Notes under the pieces: model-generated
The model's database searches: none
Told to the model about the DNA's origin: nothing
Seen by the model: only the letters and a program-made list of their open reading frames with translations
Shown here: positions 1 through 5,144 of the stretch, one piece after another
Position numbering within the stretch: position 1 is the stretch's first letter
Layout: every line of letters begins with the position of its first letter
NCBI GenBank assembly: GCA_030633225.1
Contig: DAOVTF010000165.1
Span: 1 to 5,144, forward strand
DNA: 5,144 nt
Origin: Flavobacteriaceae bacterium
GTDB taxonomy: Bacteria > Bacteroidota > Bacteroidia > Flavobacteriales > Flavobacteriaceae
Reading direction: 5' to 3'
Position numbers and translations under genes: made by a program

Positions 1-1154
1 CCATCTGCGTATTTTAACATACGACCATACATATAAAATTGTGATAGAGGAAGATCTTGACACACTCCTTTGGCGCCATAGATTTGCATGGCTCTATCAA
101 CAACTTTTAATAGCATGTTTGGTGCTACTATTTTAATCATTGCTATAATATCTGTTGCGGCTTTATTTCCAACAGTATCCATCATATAGGCCGCCTTTAA
201 TGTCAATAACCTAGCTTGTTCTATCTCACATTTTGATTTAGCAACATCCTGACGAATACTACTATATTCTTGTAATTCTTTTCCAAAAGTCATTCTTTCT
301 GTTGAACGTTTACACATCATTTCCATGGATCGTTCAGCCATACCTATCATTCGCATACAATGATGAATTCGACCAGGACCTAATCTGCCTTGAGCAATTT
401 CAAAACCTCTACCTTCGCCTAATAAAATATTTTCAACTGGTACCCTAACATTTTCTAATAGCATTTCTGCGTGGCCTTCCGGAGAATCGATATTTCCCAT
501 AACAGATAATGGTCTAACTATTTTTAAACCAGGTGTATCCATAGGAACAATGATCATACTTTGTTGAACATGTCGATGCGCATTAGGATCAGTTTTTCCC
601 ATAACAATGGTGACTTTACAATCTGGGTGCAAAGCCCCAGAAGCCCACCATTTTCTTCCATTGATTATATATTCATCACCATCTTTCACAATTGAGGTTT
701 GAATATTAGTAGCATCAGAAGAAGCAACTTGCGGCTCTGTCATTAAAAAAGCTGATCGAATCGTGCCGTCCATCAAAGGTTTTAACCATTTGTCTTGTTG
801 TTCAGGAGTTCCATATTTTGCGAAGACTTCCATATTACCTGAATCAGGTGCAGAACAATTAAATACTTCTGATGACCATGGAACTTTTCCCATTATTTCT
901 GCCATTGCAGCATATTCTAAATTACTTAAGCCAGAACTAAATTTACCATGCTCTTTGGGTAAAAATAAATTCCATAATTCTGCTTTTTCGGCTTTGGATT
1001 TTAACTTTTCAATGGCAGGGTGTATAGTCCATAAATTTTTTGGATCTGAATTATATTGATTAACTTCTTTTTCTATTGGATAAATATTTTCACCCATAAA
1101 CTCTTGAAGTTTTTTCAAAAGTTTTTTTGTTTTATCGGTATGTTCGAAATTCAT
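1..1154 (-). CDS. Acyl-CoA dehydrogenase, ACAD10/ACAD11-like, stand-alone (C-terminus cut by window edge)
   Basis: This is an FAD-dependent acyl-CoA dehydrogenase expected in the cytoplasm. I read 384 full codons from the ATG at 1154; about 20 more residues should lie beyond base 1. Family marks are [16 protein letters not shown] (residues 136-151, flavin region), GRKWWASGA (166-174), the run [20 protein letters not shown] (246-265), which closely matches vertebrate ACAD11 as I remember it, RMTFGK (287-292) and [10 protein letters not shown] (358-367). Asp384 in LKYADG falls where medium-chain enzymes carry their catalytic Glu (YEGT), and ACAD10/11 proteins also have Asp there (LADGPDEVH). 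Unlike animal ACAD11 it has no N-terminal APH kinase domain. The start lies 13 bases after the SDR stop with an A/T-rich spacer and no Shine-Dalgarno, so the pair is probably co-transcribed. Family assignment is secure. The substrate (4-hydroxyacyl-CoA derivatives or ordinary long or branched acyl-CoA) is not fixed by sequence. Confidence 0.93.
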   Translation of the reverse strand, partial: MNFEHTDKTKKLLKKLQEFMGENIYPIEKEVNQYNSDPKNLWTIHPAIEKLKSKAEKAELWNLFLPKEHGKFSSGLSNLEYAAMAEIMGKVPWSSEVFNCSAPDSGNMEVFAKYGTPEQQDKWLKPLMDGTIRSAFLMTEPQVASSDATNIQTSIVKDGDEYIINGRKWWASGALHPDCKVTIVMGKTDPNAHRHVQQSMIIVPMDTPGLKIVRPLSVMGNIDSPEGHAEMLLENVRVPVENILLGEGRGFEIAQGRLGPGRIHHCMRMIGMAERSMEMMCKRSTERMTFGKELQEYSSIRQDVAKSKCEIEQARLLTLKAAYMMDTVGNKAATDIIAMIKIVAPNMLLKVVDRAMQIYGAKGVCQDLPLSQFYMYGRMLKYAD

Positions 1155-1167
1155 ATATGATTATTTT

Positions 1168-1944
1168 TTATCCTGAAATTAAATATCCTCCATCTGCTAC
1201 GATTAAGCTGCCCGTAACATAACTGCCGGCATTTGAAGCTAACATTAAGGCTATACTTGCTATTTCATCTGACTGTCCCATTCTCGCTAATGGAAGTTTT
1301 TTATTAATATGTTTCATCACATTATCATCATTCCAAAGTGCAGAACTGAATTTTGTTTGAATCAATCCAGGGCAAATGGCATTAACTCTAATGCCGTGAT
1401 TTCCCCACTCTTTAGCTTGATTTTTAGTAAGCATAGATATTGCAGCTTTACTTGTAGAATACAACCCAAGACCATATCCCGGGTGTTCACCTTCAATAGA
1501 ACTAATGTTGATAATACTACCGTCACCTCTTAATTTCATGGTTGGTAAACATTTGTTGGCCAGATCCCATGGAGCTTTTACATTGATGTTCATAATTTTA
1601 TCAAAAGCTTCTTCTGGGGCATCTTCAATAGGACCATAGACCGGATTTGTAGCGGCGTTATTGACTAAAATATCAATCCCACCACATGCTTCAATAGTTT
1701 TATCAATTAAATTTTGTCTGCTATCAGAATTCCCAACATGACATGCAATTGCTATAGCTTTTAAACCAACATCTTTAAATTCAGAAACTACTTTTTCACA
1801 AGCGTCTTGATCTCTACTACTAATTACAACCTTGGCTCCGAATTCTGCAAATGCCTTAGCTATTGCCTTACCGATTCCTTTTGAAGATCCTGTAATTATA
1901 GCAATTTTACCATCTAAATTAAATTTATCTTTTATTTTTGGCAT
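1168..1944 (-). CDS. SDR-family NAD(P)-dependent oxidoreductase, DHRS4-like
   Basis: A complete classical short-chain dehydrogenase/reductase of 258 residues, the usual length. The nucleotide-binding motif TGSSKGIG is at 18-25, NNAA at 95-98, and the catalytic tetrad is Asn121, Ser149, Tyr162 and Lys166 (YSTSK). PG at 192-193 follows the RVNAICPG strand, and the C-terminus has VTGSLIVADGG. The second beta strand ends in SSR (42-44); an Arg there instead of an Asp usually favours NADP(H). Segments NPVYGPI..APEEAFDKIMNINVKAP and FSSALWNDD resemble mammalian DHRS4, a carbonyl/retinal reductase. It lies directly upstream of the acyl-CoA dehydrogenase, so oxidation of a hydroxyacyl-CoA or reduction of a keto intermediate is plausible, much as the SDR LvaD works in levulinate catabolism. 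That role is inference. The ATG at 1944 puts the Rossmann fold at the normal distance; no Shine-Dalgarno is seen, only an A/T-rich leader. Confidence 0.94.
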   Translation of the reverse strand: MPKIKDKFNLDGKIAIITGSSKGIGKAIAKAFAEFGAKVVISSRDQDACEKVVSEFKDVGLKAIAIACHVGNSDSRQNLIDKTIEACGGIDILVNNAATNPVYGPIEDAPEEAFDKIMNINVKAPWDLANKCLPTMKLRGDGSIINISSIEGEHPGYGLGLYSTSKAAISMLTKNQAKEWGNHGIRVNAICPGLIQTKFSSALWNDDNVMKHINKKLPLARMGQSDEIASIALMLASNAGSYVTGSLIVADGGYLISG

Positions 1945-2036
1945 AAAAATATTTTTTCTATTTACAGTAAAAATAAATAAAATGATTTTAAATTGAAGTA
2001 TTAAGTAAAAAACTATTGGTGTACTTGTAATTTTAT

Positions 2037-2059
2037 AAACTCTGATTAAAGAAGAGTTT
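2037..2059 (-). terminator. Weak hairpin after the paraoxonase-like gene
   Basis: A perfect 7-bp inverted repeat, AAACTCT (2037-2043) with AGAGTTT (2053-2059), encloses a 9-base loop. It begins 17 bases after the stop of the paraoxonase-like gene. The stem has only two G-C pairs per arm, and no clean U-tract follows it on the minus strand (the sequence continues ATAAAATTAC), so termination may be partial and the SDR and dehydrogenase genes could receive read-through. The rest of the 131-base gap (1945-2075) has no exact TAnnTTTG on the minus strand; the nearest is TAGTTTTT at 2008-2015, with one mismatch. Confidence 0.35.
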
Positions 2060-2075
2060 TGTTCCTAAAAATAGT

Positions 2076-3116
2076 TTACTTTTTTAAAATCAAAAATTTA
2101 TCATCCATGACATTTCCTGTGATAATTAAATCACCAAAAGGAACTGCAACACTTGAACCAGACATTCTATTTCCATCATCTAAAAATATTTTTTCAATAG
2201 AATAATCGCCTTTACCCTTATAGTTTACTTTAATTATTTCGGAAGGAGAAATTTCTTTCTTTTTTTGAGCATAAGCTGCAAAAGTTAATAAATTTGGATG
2301 AGCACCCATCCAAAGATTTCCTTCTTTATCAATGTCAATATTATCAATTCCGGTGCCACATTTAATATTTTCAATAAAGTCAAGGGAACCATCTTTATTT
2401 ACTGAATAAACTTTTATTATAAATTCTCGTACAGATGCTACAAAAAGTAAATTTCGCTTTCTGTCAAAATTAATTCCGTTGGCATAGGCAATTCCACTGG
2501 CAACTTCTTTGTAATTTTTCCCATCAAAATACACAACATTTGAAACTGCTAGTCCGCCATATTCTTCAAAAAATTTACCGATTCCTTTAGTGTAACCATG
2601 ATCATTGGTAAAATAAAATTTATCGTCATCAATTATTACCAAATCATTTGGGCTAATCATTGAAGGGTCTGTCAATGTTTTTTTAAATGTCAAATTTGCA
2701 CCATTTAAATTAAAAACTTCAATGGAATGTCCTTGAGGCGAATGATTGATTGCCATAATTTTATAAGATTCACCTTTTTCAATCATTGATATTCCATGAG
2801 GTGCAAACAATTTTTCGAAAGAAGAAGTAAGTGGAGTTACCTTGAAATCACCACTTTTTAATTCCATATAAAACAATCCACCAGTATCTTTATCTCTTAA
2901 TTTAGAGAATGATCTTTTGGTAGATGAAATTATGGCGAAACTATCTTTCAGACTAACCATAATATCTTCCGCACCAGGAAGTGTAATTGTTTTAACAATT
3001 TCACCTTCAAAGTGATTTTCAATTTTTCTAAAAAATCCGGTTGATAGAAAAATATGAATAATGAATCCTAGGAATATAAAAAGTAGAATTAAGCCAATTT
3101 TTTTCCAATGACGCAT
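2076..3116 (-). CDS. Paraoxonase/arylesterase-like lactonase, membrane-anchored six-bladed beta-propeller
   Basis: This 346-residue protein aligns from memory along its whole length with mammalian paraoxonases (PON1 is 355 residues), which are calcium-dependent lactonases and aryl esterases. Every calcium-site residue of PON1 has a counterpart: Glu50-Asp51 (PON1 53-54), Asn157-Asp158 (168-169), Asn213 (224) and Asp258-Asn259 (269-270). Both active-site histidines are present: His107 in APHGIS (115) and His125 in NHSP (134). Other shared segments are FYFTNDH (167-173), YANGINF (211-217) and LWMGAHPN (268-275). Residues 7-24 form one hydrophobic helix after a basic start, with no clear cleavage site and no lipobox Cys, so it is probably a retained anchor with the propeller in the periplasm. 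The only cysteine is Cys253, so the PON1 disulfide is absent. It may be annotated as an SMP-30/gluconolactonase relative, but the PON match is more specific. Natural substrate unknown. It has its own promoter element and no Shine-Dalgarno. Confidence 0.88.
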   Translation of the reverse strand: MRHWKKIGLILLFIFLGFIIHIFLSTGFFRKIENHFEGEIVKTITLPGAEDIMVSLKDSFAIISSTKRSFSKLRDKDTGGLFYMELKSGDFKVTPLTSSFEKLFAPHGISMIEKGESYKIMAINHSPQGHSIEVFNLNGANLTFKKTLTDPSMISPNDLVIIDDDKFYFTNDHGYTKGIGKFFEEYGGLAVSNVVYFDGKNYKEVASGIAYANGINFDRKRNLLFVASVREFIIKVYSVNKDGSLDFIENIKCGTGIDNIDIDKEGNLWMGAHPNLLTFAAYAQKKKEISPSEIIKVNYKGKGDYSIEKIFLDDGNRMSGSSVAVPFGDLIITGNVMDDKFLILKK

Positions 3117-3153
3117 TAGATTTAGTTTTATGAATAGAATGAATAGATTATTT

Positions 3154-3161
3154 CAAAGGTA
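3154..3161 (-). promoter_or_regulatory. Bacteroidota -7 promoter element (TACCTTTG) for the paraoxonase-like gene
   Basis: Read on the minus strand this is TACCTTTG, an exact match to the Bacteroidota -7 consensus TAnnTTTG. It ends 37 bases before the ATG at 3116, giving an expected leader of roughly 30 bases. No good -33 TTTG/TTG is seen at the usual distance; that region is occupied by the T-tract that trails the ompA-side terminator. Based on motif and position only. Confidence 0.55.
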
Positions 3162-3183
3162 TAAAAACAAGATTAGATGAATA

Positions 3184-3217
3184 AAAAAAGAGATTAATTT
3201 AAATTAATCTCTTTTTT
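3184..3217 (-). terminator. Rho-independent terminator of the OmpA-family lipoprotein gene (34-bp perfect palindrome)
   Basis: The bases from 3184 to 3217 are a perfect inverted repeat centred between 3200 and 3201: AAAAAAGAGATTAATTT followed by its exact complement. On the minus strand the RNA would form a GAGAUUAAU stem flanked by an A-tract and a run of seven U, 35 bases past the lipoprotein stop. The symmetry would let it work in both directions, but no gene converges on it from the left. A smaller hairpin, GGATTT/AAATCC (3226-3231 with 3236-3241), sits between the stop and this palindrome; it lacks a U-tract and is probably only accessory. Confidence 0.85.
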
Positions 3218-3252
3218 GTTGGTTTGGATTTAAGTAAATCCGAAAAAAATTA

Positions 3253-4098
3253 TTAAAGTTTTACAACTTCTTCTTCAGCTAATAATGCGAAAAATTTATT
3301 CAAGTTTGGTAAAATAATAATATTGGTACGTCTGTTTCTTGCTCTGTTTTCTTTGGTGTCGTTATCAGTTAAAGGCAAGTAACTACTTCTTCCAGCAGGT
3401 ATTAATCTAGAAGGGTCAATTTCATATTTGTTTTGTAATAATCTAACAATAGCCGTTGATCTTTTTACACTTAAATCCCAGTTATCAATAATTCCGGTTG
3501 TATTAATACTTCTAGAATCTGTATGTCCTTCAATCATAACATCCATACTTGGCTCAGAAATAATTACATCAGCTAATTGTTTAAGCATTGGGTATGCTTT
3601 AGAATTAACACGGTAACTTCCTGATCTAAATAATAAACTATCTGCAACAGAAATCATAACTACTGTTTTGTCAATATTTACGTTAATTTCATTCTCAAGA
3701 TCATTTTCTTTGATCGATTTTTTTAATTTATAAGAGATAGCTAAATTCATAGAATCTTTTAAAGTTTTAGCTTCTGCCAATTCTTCTGCCGACATATTAG
3801 AAAGTGTAGCATTCATATTTTCTCTAGTGTCTTTTGATATAACAGTTAGATTATCTCCAACAAAAGCCATTTGAGCATTATTTTCTTCTTGTAAAGAATT
3901 GATTTTAGTATTATAAACATCTACTCTTTTTTCAATCACTGCAAATTTTGCTTCAAGATTTTCTTTTTCAATTGTTGTCTTTTGCAATTCTCCCTTCGTA
4001 TCTGTTAAATCTTGTTCTAATTCAACATATTTCTTTTTTGAAACACATGAAGTTAATAATGTAGCTAGAATTACTACTGCGATAATTTTTTTTGTCAT
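3253..4098 (-). CDS. OmpA-family outer-membrane lipoprotein with coiled-coil stalk
   Basis: A 281-residue protein predicted to link the outer membrane to peptidoglycan. A lipoprotein signal peptide (1-17) ends in the lipobox LTSC, giving lipidated Cys18. After it comes SKKKY, with no acidic surface-export signal of the kind known in Bacteroidota, so the protein probably faces the periplasm. Residues about 24-75 are charged, heptad-like and probably coiled coil, followed by a helical linker. The OmpA-like domain spans about 145-264: DSLLFRSGS (153-161), IEGHTDS (189-195), LSVKRSTAIVRLL (209-221), and ENRARNRRTNIIILP (250-264). Asp194 and Arg213 correspond to the two residues that bind the diaminopimelate of peptidoglycan in Acinetobacter OmpA. 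The loop between them is a few residues longer than in that protein. The tail 265-281 extends past the fold. Such proteins are often labelled MotB-like or OmpA/Pal. It is transcribed alone: terminator behind, divergent gene in front. Confidence 0.93.
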   Translation of the reverse strand: MTKKIIAVVILATLLTSCVSKKKYVELEQDLTDTKGELQKTTIEKENLEAKFAVIEKRVDVYNTKINSLQEENNAQMAFVGDNLTVISKDTRENMNATLSNMSAEELAEAKTLKDSMNLAISYKLKKSIKENDLENEINVNIDKTVVMISVADSLLFRSGSYRVNSKAYPMLKQLADVIISEPSMDVMIEGHTDSRSINTTGIIDNWDLSVKRSTAIVRLLQNKYEIDPSRLIPAGRSSYLPLTDNDTKENRARNRRTNIIILPNLNKFFALLAEEEVVKL

Positions 4099-4381
4099 AA
4101 TTTATTACTTTAGATTAAATAAGGTTTTTTTTGGCAATCTATAATGAATCACCATTATTATAAATTTTCTGTAAAACTAAATAGGAAACCTAAAGACATT
4201 CTAAAGATTATAGAAATGTGAATAAAATTTAAAAAGGATAATGTTAGAAAAAAACACACAATGATAATTAAATCTCTCCTACAGTTGTTTAAAAAGAATT
4301 TAAAACTAACAATATCCGGAAAACAATACTTGTAATCGTGTATATTTGTGTGTATATAACAAGTTGTGCTTCATTATAACA
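4099..4381. other. Divergent intergenic region between the OmpA lipoprotein and the DUF6090-like gene
   Basis: This 283-base A/T-rich stretch has no coding potential I can support and should hold two outward promoters. The plus-strand one is listed separately. For the lipoprotein gene I find no exact TAnnTTTG on the minus strand; the best candidate is TATAGATTG at 4135-4143, a relaxed match that overlaps the inverted repeat ATAATG/CATTAT (4141-4146 with 4153-4158). Other patterns are a direct repeat CTAAAGA at 4190-4196 and 4201-4207 (11-base period) and TTTAAA at 4228, 4288 and 4299. Any of these may be chance in such A/T-rich DNA. Confidence 0.5.
4341..4348 (+). promoter_or_regulatory. Bacteroidota -7 promoter element (TATATTTG) for the DUF6090-like gene
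   Basis: TATATTTG matches the TAnnTTTG consensus exactly and lies 33 bases before the ATG at 4382, leaving a leader of about 25-30 bases. No convincing -33 element is seen at the usual distance upstream. The in-frame TTG at 4346 falls inside this element, which argues against translation starting there. Confidence 0.55.
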
Positions 4382-5143
4382 ATGATAAAATATTTTAGAA
4401 AAATTCGACAACGATTACTAACTGATAACAAGTTCAGCAAATATTTGCTCTATGCAATTGGAGAAATTATACTAGTAGTAATTGGAATATTAATTGCACT
4501 TCAGATTAACAATTGGAATGCAGAACAAAAAATTAAAAAAGAAGAAATAGGCATATTAAATAATCTTTTAGAAAGTTTATATTCAGCCAAGGAACAATCT
4601 GATATTGATATTTTTAAAGAAAACCAACTGAAGGAGTCACTTATTGTTGCCTTAGGAAAAAATTCTAATAAAAATAAACTTGGTATAAATTCTATGTCTG
4701 ACTCATTGTTTTACGACGTATTATGGAATTCTAATCCAAATCTACCAGTTCTAAGTTCGTATTCAGATATTAAAAATACTGGTAAAATAGGTATTATAAC
4801 AAATCGTAGCATACGTGAGAATTTTACCAATTTAGAACTAACACTTACTGGATTAACATCTTTGGTAAAGGACCGATTAACACTACAACAAATGCGTATC
4901 GATGACATTATTGTTAATGATGTGAATTTTGTTAGATTGTTAAAATCAATGGAGCCTAGTATCAAAATTTATAATGAATCACAAAACAACTATAACTTAA
5001 TTTTAAATAATCAAAAAACAAGAAACTCACTGGCACTTAAGTTAAGTCTTACCTATGCTGTGATTAAGTATAGACATGAACTTAGAGACGAGATAGATGA
5101 TTTAATACAACTTGTAGAAGTCGAATTAAAGAGAGAACAATAA
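4382..5143 (+). CDS. DUF6090-like single-pass membrane protein, function unknown
   Basis: A complete 253-residue protein with the N-terminal signature I associate with the flavobacterial DUF6090 family: MIKYFRKIRQRLL, then AIGEIILVVIGILIALQINN and WN. Residues 1-20 are strongly basic (K3, R6, K7, R9, R11, K17, K20) and should stay in the cytoplasm. Residues about 21-42 form the only membrane helix, leaving about 210 residues, mostly predicted helical, in the periplasm. A conserved-looking patch at 125-152 (SSYSDIKNTGKIGIITNRS and RENFTNLE) resembles the family's 'residue pair plus I-N-R' region, and the C-terminus is an amphipathic acidic helix ending LVEVELKREQ. I chose the ATG at 4382 because the family starts with MIKxFRxIRxxL and because the longer in-frame TTG start at 4346 overlaps the promoter element. 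No enzymatic motif is visible. The role is unknown. The stop ends one base before the window edge, so any operon partner or terminator is not visible. Confidence 0.85.
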   Translation: MIKYFRKIRQRLLTDNKFSKYLLYAIGEIILVVIGILIALQINNWNAEQKIKKEEIGILNNLLESLYSAKEQSDIDIFKENQLKESLIVALGKNSNKNKLGINSMSDSLFYDVLWNSNPNLPVLSSYSDIKNTGKIGIITNRSIRENFTNLELTLTGLTSLVKDRLTLQQMRIDDIIVNDVNFVRLLKSMEPSIKIYNESQNNYNLILNNQKTRNSLALKLSLTYAVIKYRHELRDEIDDLIQLVEVELKREQ

Positions 5144-5144
5144 G

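Noticed and set aside
763..1059. Plus-strand open frame of 98 codons
   Set aside because: It lies wholly antisense to the acyl-CoA dehydrogenase, whose family motifs run through the same bases; the plus-strand protein resembles nothing I know.
1309..1533. Plus-strand open frame of 74 codons
   Set aside because: Antisense to the SDR gene, including its catalytic YxxxK region; composition is typical of a shadow frame.
2008..2015. TAGTTTTT on the minus strand as the promoter of the SDR/dehydrogenase pair
   Set aside because: It differs from TAnnTTTG at the last base and has no -33 partner; in A/T-rich DNA such a match is too common to list as a feature.
3184..3217. Perfect palindrome as a mobile-element end or origin site
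   Set aside because: It has the A-tract/stem/T-tract form of an intrinsic terminator right after a stop codon, and there is no transposase, direct repeat or replication gene nearby.
3428..3616. Plus-strand open frame of 62 codons
   Set aside because: Antisense to the peptidoglycan-binding domain of the OmpA-family lipoprotein; no independent support.
4346..4381. TTG-initiated N-terminal extension of the DUF6090-like protein
   Set aside because: The TTG sits inside the -7 promoter element, and the family begins at the ATG at 4382.
4711..4965. Minus-strand open frame of 84 codons
   Set aside because: Antisense to the periplasmic part of the DUF6090-like gene; no promoter or family resemblance.

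Overview
The window looks like a chromosomal segment of a marine or soil member of the Bacteroidota, most likely Flavobacteriia. Several signs agree. The DNA is strongly AT-rich. None of the five genes has a Shine-Dalgarno sequence; their starts instead sit behind A/T-rich leaders. Two intergenic regions carry an exact match to the Bacteroidota -7 promoter element TAnnTTTG. The rightmost gene belongs to a membrane-protein family (DUF6090 type) that I know from flavobacteria.

Layout, left to right. Bases 1-1154 (minus strand) hold most of an acyl-CoA dehydrogenase of the ACAD10/ACAD11 type, whose C-terminus runs off the left edge. Thirteen bases upstream of its start ends a complete SDR oxidoreductase resembling DHRS4 (1168-1944, minus); the two look like one operon. 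Next on the same strand, after a 131-base gap with a weak hairpin, is a membrane-anchored paraoxonase/arylesterase-like beta-propeller (2076-3116) with its own -7 element. A strong 34-bp palindromic terminator separates it from an OmpA-family lipoprotein (3253-4098, minus). A 283-base divergent intergenic region follows, and then a plus-strand DUF6090-like membrane protein (4382-5143) that ends just before the right edge.

How the genes may work together. The SDR and acyl-CoA dehydrogenase pair fits CoA-linked catabolism of an acid. ACAD10/11-type enzymes are associated with 4-hydroxyacyl-CoA breakdown together with an APH-type kinase, which would be expected beyond the left edge. Paraoxonases are lactonases that open gamma- and delta-lactones to hydroxy acids. 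An upstream lactonase plus this pair therefore suggests, as inference only, a lactone/4-hydroxy-acid catabolic neighbourhood. The OmpA lipoprotein and the DUF6090 protein are envelope proteins with separate transcription and no evident link to that pathway. I saw no mobile element, CRISPR array, tRNA or rRNA. The window is mostly recognisable families; the lactone idea and the uncharacterised DUF6090 protein are its least settled parts.
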